Assembly: GCF_000195295.1 (NCBI RefSeq) | Contig: NC_015388.1 | Span: 2,170,001-2,234,000, forward strand | Length of the DNA: 64,000 bases | From: Desulfobacca acetoxidans DSM 11109 | GTDB taxonomy: Bacteria > Desulfobacterota > Desulfobaccia > Desulfobaccales > Desulfobaccaceae | Reading direction: 5' to 3' | In this document: positions 19,001-26,559 of the stretch, one piece after another | How the letters are laid out: each line of letters begins with the position of its first letter | How positions within the stretch are numbered: position 1 is the stretch's first letter | Notes under the pieces: model-generated | What the model was told of the DNA's origin: nothing | Databases searched by the model: none | The model's input: only the letters and a program-made list of their open reading frames with translations | Program-made: the position numbers and the translations under genes

Positions 19001-19112
19001 CCCCATTGTTCACAAGATCATCTCGCAACACGGGGGGCAGGTCAGCATTGCTAGCGAGGAAAACGTCGGTACAACGGCAACTGTTAAGCTACCCATCGCC
19101 AAATATGCGTAA
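16044..19112 (+). CDS. sodium:solute symporter-fused sensor histidine kinase (CbrA-like)
   Basis: The first 500 or so residues form a multi-helix SSF transporter module (LAVYCTSWTFYGSVGKAA, TLSDFLALRFGKS, YGSYRLIGVSMMLVDMGHIAFCGVVQLAPAVLGALYW) as in CbrA and PutP-type sensors. A linker and GAF domain (about 660-800) follow, then a HisKA domain with phosphoacceptor His816 in VAHHIRNPLVAIGG. The HATPase domain has N-box LLQLIANALEAL, G1 IIDNGKGIP and G2 GPGLGLPIV. All catalytic motifs are intact. It should sense a transported or bound nutrient at the inner membrane. No response regulator is adjacent, so the partner is unknown. The length (1022) fits the family. Confidence 0.9.
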   Translation: MLSQSTVALAAFGYLLFLFALAFYGDRRRSQGRSLIANPYIYTLSLAVYCTSWTFYGSVGKAATQGMVFLSTYLGPTLGAFAWWFVARKILRVCKENNLTTLSDFLALRFGKSSFLGALATVGVLLAIIPYIGLQLKSVSDTFTILVHRNVAVLGRANILQDTAFYVALILVIFGILFGARHLDPTERHEGMVAAVAFESLVKLLAFLSIGVLVSWVLFSGWGDLFGRISRHQDFSRLPYLNTNPLNTFMLFLVESLLAMGAIILLPRQFHMTVVENTEERHLLTAMWLLPLYFFLINLFVAPIAFGGLLLGLPQMQADTFVLRLPLEHGYPFLALLAFLGGLSASTAMVAVASITVSTMLLNTLIMPSALRLHLADHLSPHLLLIKRLGILIVILLGYGSYRLIGVSMMLVDMGHIAFCGVVQLAPAVLGALYWREANKNGAIAGISIGFALWAYTLVLPPMVESGWLPTSILTSGPWGFPWLKPTSLFGLIGLDNLSHAFFWSMTSNILVFVCVSVLTRPDSEEEEQSGRFVDIFIGEAGRRREKRFTYLPSLDQLTQFMAKFINPQKAAEARQQFLDENKNREEEWGDQEKMQLAEFVERTIAGSIGPAAARIIMDGYLSSVGSRMEEVFDLFGRITSSLEESQEQLKRRVAELSVLYEAARKLTSSLYMPELMEGVLDLLVNRLGVERCAVRLLDGDGFLRIKSSRNLSPMAMEISIKPDMRPLLGQCLLTPQVISVADSSIVWDRLQGLYEEEPMASFVMAPIATETVSLGVLTAASNQKGFFAKEHVEFFQSLAGQLGLAVRSAQMVAHHIRNPLVAIGGFAHRLAKKLPPGSITQKYAEIIIKEAERLEKMVGDIVETTVVAIPREEESDINQVVRGALGIMKEAFEKKQIKLRVNLADGLSPLTMDVGNLKRALLQLIANALEALPSGGSLEVVTAQSPDGYVQIQIIDNGKGIPAAILPHIFDAFFSTKPAGPGLGLPIVHKIISQHGGQVSIASEENVGTTATVKLPIAKYA

Positions 19113-19468
19113 TAGCATATGCTTATATGAAAACCGTGAGCCGTGAGCTGTGAGCCGTGAGCCGTGAGCCGTGAGCCGTGAGCTGTGAGCCGTGAGCCGT
19201 GAGCTGTGAGCCGTGAGCCGTGAGCCGTGAGCTGTGAGCTGTGAGCCGTGAGCCGTGAGCCGTGAGCTGTGAGCCGTGAGCCGTGAGCTGTGAGCCGACA
19301 TTGCGAACTGAATACTCGGGACTTGCGGGTTTTTATGCTTCGTTGTGATTTTTAAATATGTGAACTTATGAGAGTAGATCTGGAGGGCAGACGCTTTTGC
19401 TAAATCGGAACTTATTTTCTTGGTAATTTCGAATATTATTTCCTGAGGATGCCTTGTAGGAACGGTTC
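19113..19468. other. intergenic region dominated by a 7-bp tandem array
   Basis: This 356-bp spacer between two kinase genes consists largely of the 161-bp heptamer array at 19136-19296, followed by about 170 bp of AT-rich sequence that should hold the promoter of the next kinase gene. No gene is seen. Confidence 0.6.
19136..19296. repeat. perfect tandem array of 23 heptamers, GTGAGCY
   Basis: Exactly 161 bp consist of 23 uninterrupted copies of GTGAGC followed by C (16 units) or T (7 units: numbers 2, 7, 10, 14, 15, 19, 22). Every other position is invariant. The array begins 23 bp after the stop of the upstream kinase gene. The complement reads GCTCACR, related to the shorter arrays at 10028 and 61437. 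Confidence 0.97.
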
Positions 19469-21346
19469 ATGGATATTGAGATCCTTCTCATAGCATCAAT
19501 CCTGTTCCAATTGCTGGCCGCGGTGTTGGCTCTGCGTCTCATCCGCATCACTGGCCGCGCCCGGGCCTGGATTATTATTGCCGGGGCCCTATTTCTGATG
19601 ATCATCCGTCGAGTGATCAGCCTTTATGAATTGCTGACCTCTGGCTATCTACATCCGATTGATATTTCGGCTGAATTTGTGGCCCTTGTTGTCTCCGCCT
19701 TATTCCTCTTAGGTATATCCTGTATCTATCCGCTTTTTCGAACGCTCCAGAGTTCACAGGAGGCGCTGCGATTGAATGAATCCCGCCTGGCGGCGGTCTG
19801 GGAGCTGAACCAGATGACCTCCGCTGCATTGCAGGAAGTCACAGATTTTGCCCTGGAAGCCGGGGTTAAGCTAACCAGGAGTCAGGTCGGCTTCGTGGGA
19901 ATGGTCGATGAGAACGAAGCCAACCTACGGATTCTTTCCTGGTCTCGCCAGGTCATGGACCAGTGTTCGGTTCATAGCCGGCCGTTGTTATATCCCATCG
20001 CCACCGCCGGATTATGGGGGGAAGCGGTACGCCGCCGCCGGCCGCTGATTGTCAACGATTATGAACAATCCCAGGAGATTAAAAAGGGCTACCCCGCTGG
20101 CCATATCTCGATTAACCGTCTCCTGTTGGTTCCAGTCCTAGATAGTGGCCGAGTAGCGGCATTGGCCGCTGTGGGCAACAAACCGGAGCCGTATAACGAG
20201 CAGGATCAGCGGCAGCTTACCTTACTGCTCCAGGGCATGTGGTGGCATATTCAACGCCAGCGTTCGACGCAGGCCATGGCTCATGAGATAGAGCGCATGC
20301 ACCAATTTCAGACCAAGCTCATCCAGACCTCCAACGATGGCATTATTGCCAGCGATCGGCAGGGCAATATACTCATCTTCAATTCCGGAGCGGAAACGAT
20401 CCTAGGACATCGGAAGGAAGAGGTGGTCGGTGTTATCAAGGTTCAGGAACTGTATTCTTCCGGAGTCGCCCGTAAGATTTTGAAAGAATTGCTATCTCCC
20501 CGGTATGGTGGCCGGAAGCGGTTGGTTAATTATGAAACCGTCGTTTTAAATAAACAGGGCGAATTGATTCCGGTAGAATTATCGGCCACACTTATTACCG
20601 ATGACCACCAGGTGGCTGCAATTGTCGGCTTCTTCCGCGATCTGCGGGAACGGCGCCTGCTTCAGGAAAAGCTGTTGCAAAATGAGCGGCTGGCGATCCT
20701 GGGGCGGATGGCGGCTCATATCAGCCATGAAATTAAAAATCCGCTAATGGTTATTGGCGGTTTTGCTCGGCAGGTACGAGAGAATCTTGACGGTTCGCCG
20801 GAAAAAAATCTGGAGAAGCTGCAGATCATCATCGACGAAATCAGGCGCCTGGAAGATTTTCTGTTGGAAGTGGGGCGTTATGGAAAATTTTCGGAGCCGC
20901 ATTTGGTGGTGGGTGATCTTAATGTGCTCATCCAGGAGGTTTGCCGCTTTCTGGACCCGATTTTGGAAGAAAAAAGGGTGAGACTTAAACTAGACCTAGA
21001 CCCCAAACTTCCCACTTTTGCATTTGATCCGGAACACCTGCGGCAGGTTTTCCTGAATCTGGCCAAAAACAGTCTGGAGGCCATGGAACATTCCGGAACT
21101 TTGACTTTCGCCAGCCGCACCGTTCCCGGACACATTCTGGTAGAGATCAGCGACACTGGCGTTGGTATTCCCCCCGAGGCGCTGGCCAAGATTTTCCAGC
21201 CCTTCTTTTCCACGAAACCACGGGGCTCCGGCTTAGGTCTGGCCATTTCCCAACAGATTATGGCGGCTCACCAGGGTGAGATCCAGATCGCCAGTGAACC
21301 CGGCCGGGGGACTCGGGTTACCCTCTCTTTTCAAGTTTCTTTTTGA
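19469..21346 (+). CDS. membrane sensor histidine kinase with GAF and PAS domains
   Basis: Three or four N-terminal membrane helices (about 1-90) anchor the protein. A GAF domain (about 110-270), a PAS domain (NDGIIASDRQGNILIFNSGAETILG, about 285-395), a HisKA domain with His420 (HISHEIKNPLMVIGGFARQV) and a HATPase domain follow. The latter has N-box VFLNLAKNSLEAM, ISDTGVGIP and GSGLGLAIS, so the kinase core is intact. The architecture resembles NtrB/AtoS-type kinases that pair with sigma54 activators, but no response regulator is nearby. The ATG follows GTAGGAAC. It lies downstream of the symporter kinase on the same strand, separated by the heptamer array, so joint transcription is uncertain. 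Confidence 0.9.
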   Translation: MDIEILLIASILFQLLAAVLALRLIRITGRARAWIIIAGALFLMIIRRVISLYELLTSGYLHPIDISAEFVALVVSALFLLGISCIYPLFRTLQSSQEALRLNESRLAAVWELNQMTSAALQEVTDFALEAGVKLTRSQVGFVGMVDENEANLRILSWSRQVMDQCSVHSRPLLYPIATAGLWGEAVRRRRPLIVNDYEQSQEIKKGYPAGHISINRLLLVPVLDSGRVAALAAVGNKPEPYNEQDQRQLTLLLQGMWWHIQRQRSTQAMAHEIERMHQFQTKLIQTSNDGIIASDRQGNILIFNSGAETILGHRKEEVVGVIKVQELYSSGVARKILKELLSPRYGGRKRLVNYETVVLNKQGELIPVELSATLITDDHQVAAIVGFFRDLRERRLLQEKLLQNERLAILGRMAAHISHEIKNPLMVIGGFARQVRENLDGSPEKNLEKLQIIIDEIRRLEDFLLEVGRYGKFSEPHLVVGDLNVLIQEVCRFLDPILEEKRVRLKLDLDPKLPTFAFDPEHLRQVFLNLAKNSLEAMEHSGTLTFASRTVPGHILVEISDTGVGIPPEALAKIFQPFFSTKPRGSGLGLAISQQIMAAHQGEIQIASEPGRGTRVTLSFQVSF

Positions 21347-21528
21347 GAACGCGGTTGGAAGGAGGAGTATCGGTATGATAAAAGCTTCGCAATGAGGAAG
21401 CTGTCTTATTTTCTCACCTATCCAACCCTTGTGGATGAGATTTTGTACTTAGCCTTAGAACGTTCTTTTGCCGAAAACTTTACCAACGCTGTGGGCGGCT
21501 ACGGTCAGGTGGTTGAAAGGAGTCCGCA

Positions 21529-22548
21529 ATGAGTGAGAAACTGGTGGAGGTCACCCGGGGGGCTCGGGTGGAGAGCATCCATTTCGGCGATATTGCCGTA
21601 GTTGACCGGGAAGGGCGCCTTACCTGCTCCTTAGGAAATCCCGACATGTGGGTCTGCCTGCGCTCCATGGCCAAACCGATACAGGCCTTACCCGTTATAA
21701 CTACCGGTGCCGCCCGCAATTTCGGTTTTGGCGATGAAGAATTGGCACTTTTTTGCGGTTCTTTAAACGGCCAGGATTTTCAGGTCGCCCTCGTAGAAAA
21801 GGTTTTGGCACGGCTAGGTCTTAGCGTCGAGCACCTGCAATGCGGGGTTCACGCCCCCTCACATCGACCAACGGCGCAGGCCATGGCCAAAGCAGGTCTC
21901 GCCCCCAGCCCGCTGCATAACAACTGTGCCGGGAAACACACCGCCATGTTGGCCCTGTGTGTCCACCACGGTTGGCCCCTGGATCACTACTTAGATCCAG
22001 GTCATCCGGTACAGCAGCTTATCCTTCATACTATTGCCGTCGTCACCGAGACGCCAGCGGATCAGATAACCGTGGCCATAGACGGCTGCGGTGCACCGGT
22101 TTTTTTTGTTCCGTTAAGACACATTGCCCTGGCCTATGCCAGGTTCGCTGCGGCCGGGTGGAGCGGACCGGCGGCTGCGCCTCTCGATAACGCCATAAAA
22201 ACGCTAGCCCACGCCTGTCTGGCACATCCTCGCCTGATCGCCGGCGATGGCCGCATCTGCACGGACATTATGCAGGCCCTCCCGGGTCAGGTAATTGCCA
22301 AGACCGGGGCAGAGGGAGGCTATAGCCTGGCCTTGCTAAACAAAGGACTCGGCGTCGCGATCAAGATCTCAGACGGACATGCCCGCGGGCTCAATTCCAC
22401 CGCTGTGGAAGTCCTGGCCCAACTAAGGGTGTTGACCGCTGCGGCCGCCGAGGTCCTAACAGCTTATCATCACTCGGATATCAAAAACCACCGGAAGGAA
22501 GTCGTCGGCCAGATTCGCCCGGCCTTTGAATTGATTAAAACGGGTTGA
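21529..22548 (+). CDS. asparaginase II family protein (ReAII type)
   Basis: This family hydrolyses L-asparagine to aspartate and ammonia and is unrelated to the classical bacterial asparaginases. Its signatures are visible: RSMAKPIQALP, ELALFCGSLNGQDFQ (usually ASHxGE in relatives), CGVHAPSH, LHNNCAGKHTAMLA and AIDGCGAPVFFVPL, with GRICTDIMQALPG and KTGAEGGYS toward the C-terminus. These include the conserved Ser, Lys and Cys residues of the active site. At 339 residues it has normal length. It stands alone and is followed by a strong terminator. No amino-acid metabolism genes are adjacent. Confidence 0.88.
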   Translation: MSEKLVEVTRGARVESIHFGDIAVVDREGRLTCSLGNPDMWVCLRSMAKPIQALPVITTGAARNFGFGDEELALFCGSLNGQDFQVALVEKVLARLGLSVEHLQCGVHAPSHRPTAQAMAKAGLAPSPLHNNCAGKHTAMLALCVHHGWPLDHYLDPGHPVQQLILHTIAVVTETPADQITVAIDGCGAPVFFVPLRHIALAYARFAAAGWSGPAAAPLDNAIKTLAHACLAHPRLIAGDGRICTDIMQALPGQVIAKTGAEGGYSLALLNKGLGVAIKISDGHARGLNSTAVEVLAQLRVLTAAAAEVLTAYHHSDIKNHRKEVVGQIRPAFELIKTG

Positions 22549-22610
22549 AATTCACCCCAGAATTGCTATAGTAATATCGTTTTCTGGTTTTAGGTATTCA
22601 GTTTTCTGTT

Positions 22611-22651
22611 ACCGGTTTTCGGTTAAAAGCTTTTATAAAACCGGTTTTTTT
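22611..22651 (+). terminator. intrinsic terminator after the asparaginase gene
   Basis: A 9-bp perfect stem, ACCGGTTTT with AAAACCGGT, encloses a loop that itself contains the palindrome AAAAGCTTTT. Seven T follow immediately. Confidence 0.8.
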
Positions 22652-22655
22652 CTGT

Positions 22656-22680
22656 CACCCTAAGCGAAGCGAAGGGTTAC
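22656..22680. repeat. degenerate dispersed repeat (GAAGCGAAG type)
   Basis: TGTCACCCTAAGCGAAGCGAAG resembles a motif, TGTCAYYCTGAGCGAAGCGAAG, that I know as a scattered intergenic repeat in many genomes. A degraded copy on the opposite strand lies near 15287-15316. Confidence 0.4.
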
Positions 22681-22720
22681 GAGTCTTTAAAAATTTAAAC
22701 CTTTACCTTGAATTGAGAAG

Positions 22721-23218
22721 ATGAAACCTTTGTGGGCGCCTTGGCGCATGGACTATATCTTAGGGGAAGATAAACCCAGCGGCTGTATCTTCTGCCCCTG
22801 GGAGGGGGAAGACCTTCGGGCCAGGTTAATCTTATTCAGTGGTCGTCTCAGTCGGATCATGATGAACAAGTTTCCTTATGCCAACGGTCATCTGTTGGTG
22901 TCGCCACTGCGACATATTCCCGAGCTGGATGGTTTAAGTCATGAGGAACTGTTGGATCTAATGCTCAAGGTGCGCCAGTCATTGAAAATCTTGCGTCACG
23001 TGATGAATCCTGATGGTTTTAACGTGGGTTTAAATCTGGGCGCCGTAGCCGGAGCCGGGGTTGAGGCTCATTTGCATTTTCATATCGTGCCCCGTTGGCT
23101 GGGCGATACGAACTTCATCCCGGTTTTTGCCGACGTGCGGGTCATTCCGGAACATTTTCAAGCTACCTACGAGAAGCTGTATCCCCATTTTCAAGCCTTA
23201 GCGGACGGAGAGCAATAA
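22721..23218 (+). CDS. HIT-family nucleotide hydrolase or phosphorylase
   Basis: HIT proteins act on nucleoside phosphoramidates or dinucleoside polyphosphates such as Ap4A. The active-site histidine triad is EAHLHFHIVPRW. The upstream part has CIFCPWEGED, a zinc-ribbon-like CxxC, and the strand pattern MMNKFPYANGHLLVSPLRH typical of the branch that includes Ap4A phosphorylases. At 165 residues it is of normal length. The ATG lies in a poor ribosome-site context. It overlaps the next gene by one base (TAATG), so the two are translationally coupled. Confidence 0.9.
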   Translation: MKPLWAPWRMDYILGEDKPSGCIFCPWEGEDLRARLILFSGRLSRIMMNKFPYANGHLLVSPLRHIPELDGLSHEELLDLMLKVRQSLKILRHVMNPDGFNVGLNLGAVAGAGVEAHLHFHIVPRWLGDTNFIPVFADVRVIPEHFQATYEKLYPHFQALADGEQ

Positions 23219-23568
23219 TGCGCCTGGTAAAAGTAGTCCTGGTCCTCCTCGTGCTGTTCATCGGCTTTCTGCTGGTACGGCAGAATCATGATGTTCTCAC
23301 TCAGACAGCGCAATTCAAATTGAATCTTTATATTATTTCTTTTCAGAGCGCACCGCACTCCCTATGGGTGCTTCTGACTTTTGCGTTATTCTTGGGGATT
23401 TTCGGGACCGGACTTTACACTTTGCTGGGTCTTTTGAAACAACGGCAGGCCAATCGGCAGTTGCGTCATGACCTGGAGGTCTTGAAAAGTGAAATTCAGA
23501 CCATCAAACCCAAGACCGAATCGACGCCGCCGATTAGCCAGGCTGCCGACCTGTCTCAGTCGATCTAA
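23218..23568 (+). CDS. LapA-domain (DUF1049) small membrane protein
   Basis: Two membrane segments (VVLVLLVLFIGFLLV at the N-terminus and LWVLLTFALFLGIFGTGLYTLLGLL in the centre) frame a short periplasmic stretch. A charged coiled-coil-like tail follows (RQANRQLRHDLEVLKSEI). This is the layout of LapA/YciS proteins, which in E. coli pair with LapB in control of LPS synthesis. I start at the ATG at 23218, which shares a base with the preceding stop; a longer frame upstream reads through the HIT gene out of phase and is not real. No lapB is next to it. Confidence 0.8.
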   Translation: MRLVKVVLVLLVLFIGFLLVRQNHDVLTQTAQFKLNLYIISFQSAPHSLWVLLTFALFLGIFGTGLYTLLGLLKQRQANRQLRHDLEVLKSEIQTIKPKTESTPPISQAADLSQSI

Positions 23569-23655
23569 GTCCTAAAAGCGGGAGGCGCTTCGCTTTCCCG
23601 GCCTATGACCCGCTTGAATAGGCTACGATTCAAGTCTAAACGGGATGATTAATCA

Positions 23656-24111
23656 GTGCCTGTACGAGCAGCCAGACCGACCCGTTTCCGGAATACCAGG
23701 ATACAAGTATTCGCCCTGCTACTGGCTCTCTATCTGCCTGTGGTCAGTGCCCTTGTACATGCCTCCCATACCTGCCACAAAGCCGGAAGATGCTGCGTTC
23801 CTTGTCAAGATGCCGGATGCAGCTGCTCCTGGCAGAACTGTAAGACCTGCAATGGTGTATCTTCCGATACCTACAATCCTGCCGTTTCCGTCTTTCTAAT
23901 TCCCGATCAACAGGTCCACTCGTCCCCCAAGAGGTGTCTGGCCTGTGAATTTCTTCAACATTTTCCCGGCAGGGCCACTAATGCGGCAGCAGTCTTAACG
24001 CCGCTTAACATCGAAGTAACAAAGGTCAGTCTGTTTTATCGACTTATCCTCTCACACTGGCTCTTTACCTGCCCAACCCCTCGGGGCCCTCCTCTTTCTT
24101 CCGTGGCTTAA
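23656..24111 (+). CDS. cysteine-rich secreted protein upstream of a TonB receptor
   Basis: The protein starts at GTG. It has a hydrophobic segment (VFALLLALYLPVVSALVHA) that looks like a signal peptide, followed directly by HTCHKAGRCCVPCQDAGCSCSWQNCKTC, very rich in Cys. A CLACEFLQHFP motif and a C-terminal RGPPLSS follow. The C-terminal pattern and Cys/His content recall DUF2946-like small secreted proteins found beside metal-related TonB receptors, recalled from memory without alignment. I infer possible metal binding in the periplasm. It precedes the receptor by about 140 nt on the same strand. The ribosome site is weak, which lowers confidence in the start. Confidence 0.55.
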   Translation: MPVRAARPTRFRNTRIQVFALLLALYLPVVSALVHASHTCHKAGRCCVPCQDAGCSCSWQNCKTCNGVSSDTYNPAVSVFLIPDQQVHSSPKRCLACEFLQHFPGRATNAAAVLTPLNIEVTKVSLFYRLILSHWLFTCPTPRGPPLSSVA

Positions 24112-24253
24112 CCTTAATCAGAAAGCTAGAAATTTCCCGCTCTGGTTGGCAACTTCACCGGATTATCAGACCCAAAGGTGTGCTGTTATCCCAAGAGCCC
24201 GAGCTTTCCGGTTTGAAATTCCCTAACACGCCAATGCCTAAAAGGGGAGAGTT

Positions 24254-26359
24254 ATGTTCTTTGCTGGGGGTAAACAATGGTTATCCGGAGCTTTGGTCAT
24301 TGTCGGTCTGTGGAGCTGGCCGGTTGTGGTCAAGGCGGAACCTGTAGGAGTTACAACCGAAGTTCAAGAAGAGGGAACGCTGACAGAAGTCGAGAAGGAG
24401 CCGGGAAAATCGGATTCGGTTCAGATGGAATCAGTAGTAGTTACTGCTACCCGCACCGAAACCCCGGTTTTTGAGACCTCCCTGCCCGTGAATGTAATCC
24501 GGCGTGGGCAGATTGAACGCGAGCAGCCGATCTCTATAGCCGAAATCTTTAAGAGGGAAGCCGGCCTGGATGCCTCAACCACTGGACCCGGCAGCGTGCG
24601 GCCGATGATTCGCGGACTCTTTGACGACCGGGTGCTTGTTTTGGTGGACGGCATCCGACTCTCGGAGCAACGGGGCGGCGGTAGCCATCGTCTCTCCATC
24701 GATCCATACCAGATCGAAAAAATAGAGGTGGTAAGGGGTCCTGGTTCAGTACTCTATGGGTCGGATGCCATCGGTGGGGTGATCAATATCATCACCCGGC
24801 AGGCGAAGGTTGAAGATCGCCCTGGCCGGCGTTCGGAATTCTCCCTGAGCGGAGGGGTAGATAATGCCTGTGACGGATTGGAGCAGAATACTGTCTGTCA
24901 AGGTGGCTACAATAACGTCAATCTATTTTTAAACAGTATTTATCGTAATACCAGTGATATCAATACCCCCAGCGGCAATCTGCCTCACAGCTTCTACCGG
25001 GGTTTTACCCTGAGCGGCAGCGGCGCCATCGCCTGGCCGCAGAGCGAATTGACCTTTTCGGCCTGGGGGACCGAAGGTGATATCGGAATTCCCAACCGAA
25101 CCGCGCAAGAGAGTTATTTTAAAGACGAGGTTCATGCTATGGCCCAGGGAAGTTATCGCCATTACGATATATCGGAGTACTGTCCCGAAATCCGGGTGGA
25201 CGCGGCGTTCCAACGTCATCAGCGCCACATGCAGATACTCAATCCCACCCCTGCAACCTCAGATCTGGATATCCTGCTCAACATCAATACCTGGAATCTG
25301 CAGCCGCAGGCCAATCTTACCTGGGGAGACCGGCATCGTTTTACCACGGGCTTGCAATTCTTCCGGGAAGACGCCTCCTCCACCCGAGACCGTTGGCTGC
25401 TTACTGCGGGCGGTTGGACGCCCAGCCCGCTCCCCGGAGTGATCCCTGATTCTGACCGCACCGGACTTGGCATGTATGTTCAGGACGAATTTACCCTGAC
25501 CGACCGTCTTTCATTGACTCCAGGGATACGGTTTGATTGGATCAGGGCTGCGGCCGGGGAATCGCCCCTGCATCCGGTCGGGAGTAGCAGCGCAGATGAT
25601 AGTGCGGTGAGCGGCAATCTCGGGATGGTGTATCGACTCACCCCCCACCTTAATTTAGTTGCCAATGCCGGGCGGGCTTTTCGAGCGCCCACCCTCCTGG
25701 AACGGTTTTTTTATGGACCGCACCAGGATACAGTGGATATCGGCAATCCGGATTTAAAGCCCGAAACCAGTTTCAATCTGGATGTCGGGTTGAAGGCGAA
25801 TTTTTCCCGCTTTCAAGGTTCATTGAGTTTTTTTCGCAACGAAATCTCCGATTACATCATTAAACGCGACACCGGCGTTTTTGACCCGGTAAGCGGTCTG
25901 GAGATTGCCAGATGGGAGAACGTCGGGCGAGCCTTGCTCTACGGGGCCGAGGCCGAAGGGGCGTATATTCTGGGTGCCGGGTTTTCCCTCTTCGCCAACC
26001 TGAGCTATGTGCGCGGCAAAGACCAGACAGCGTCCACCGACCTACCGGATATTCCTCCCTTTAAAAGTAATTATGGTTTGCGTTATCAAGCCGCGGTGCG
26101 GTCAGATTGGGATGTCTGGACTGAATTTGCCGGCCTGACGGTTTCCCGCCAGGGTCAGGTGGCACCGTCGGAGCGGCCCAGCGGAGGATACACCACCCTT
26201 ACCTGGTCAACCGAGACCTGCTATAAAAAAACCGTCCGCCTGAGTCTGATGGTGGCCAATCTCACCAATAAAAGCTACCATGACCATCTCTCGCGGGTGA
26301 CCTGGATGAACGAACAGCCGGGCCGCAATGTCCGATTTAATGTCAGCTTTGCATTTTAG
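24254..26359 (+). CDS. TonB-dependent outer-membrane receptor
   Basis: The receptor imports a scarce ligand, such as a metal chelate, siderophore or corrinoid, using TonB energy. It has a signal peptide (WLSGALVIVGLWSWPVVVKA), a TonB-box-like region before the plug, and the plug domain (VVVTATRTETPVFETSLPVNVI, RPMIRGLFDDRVLVLVDGIRL, VVRGPGSVLYGSDAIGGVINIIT). A 22-strand barrel ends in an aromatic residue (RFNVSFAF). The 701 residues suit the family. The ATG has AAAAGGGGAG upstream. The ligand cannot be read from the sequence. The Cys-rich gene upstream suggests a metal; the abundant corrinoid enzymes in the acs cluster make cobalamin another possibility. I found no cobalamin riboswitch in the leader. 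Confidence 0.92.
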   Translation: MFFAGGKQWLSGALVIVGLWSWPVVVKAEPVGVTTEVQEEGTLTEVEKEPGKSDSVQMESVVVTATRTETPVFETSLPVNVIRRGQIEREQPISIAEIFKREAGLDASTTGPGSVRPMIRGLFDDRVLVLVDGIRLSEQRGGGSHRLSIDPYQIEKIEVVRGPGSVLYGSDAIGGVINIITRQAKVEDRPGRRSEFSLSGGVDNACDGLEQNTVCQGGYNNVNLFLNSIYRNTSDINTPSGNLPHSFYRGFTLSGSGAIAWPQSELTFSAWGTEGDIGIPNRTAQESYFKDEVHAMAQGSYRHYDISEYCPEIRVDAAFQRHQRHMQILNPTPATSDLDILLNINTWNLQPQANLTWGDRHRFTTGLQFFREDASSTRDRWLLTAGGWTPSPLPGVIPDSDRTGLGMYVQDEFTLTDRLSLTPGIRFDWIRAAAGESPLHPVGSSSADDSAVSGNLGMVYRLTPHLNLVANAGRAFRAPTLLERFFYGPHQDTVDIGNPDLKPETSFNLDVGLKANFSRFQGSLSFFRNEISDYIIKRDTGVFDPVSGLEIARWENVGRALLYGAEAEGAYILGAGFSLFANLSYVRGKDQTASTDLPDIPPFKSNYGLRYQAAVRSDWDVWTEFAGLTVSRQGQVAPSERPSGGYTTLTWSTETCYKKTVRLSLMVANLTNKSYHDHLSRVTWMNEQPGRNVRFNVSFAF

Positions 26360-26400
26360 GAGAACCGCGATTACCCTTTATTATGCCAGAGACTCCCATT

Positions 26401-26444
26401 TAAATTGTCATGTTCTGGTGATCACAACGAAATATGCAAACAGA
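26401..26444 (+). repeat. 44-nt dispersed repeat, copy 1
   Basis: The segment beginning TAAATTGTCATGTTCTGG and ending near AAACAGA matches 61360-61403 in 42 of 44 positions. It lies between the TonB receptor stop and the mutS start. Confidence 0.85.
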
Positions 26445-26559
26445 AACCTGGCAGCGATCTGCCGGCTTCGAGGTGTTCAACTCGGAACTCAAAACTTATT
26501 TTCTGATTAATCGGCGTATCAGTTTTCTTTTTTCTCCGAAGATAAGATACAATACAGGC

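Noticed and set aside
19136-19296. Tandem array considered as a CRISPR
   Set aside because: The units are 7 bp with no spacers; no cas genes are nearby.
23645-23899. Alternative frame over the Cys-rich gene
   Set aside because: It lacks the signal-like helix and the conserved-looking ending; the GTG frame at 23656 is better.
24112-24253. Possible cobalamin riboswitch before the TonB receptor
   Set aside because: The spacer is short and I could not find the conserved B12-box sequence or a matching fold.
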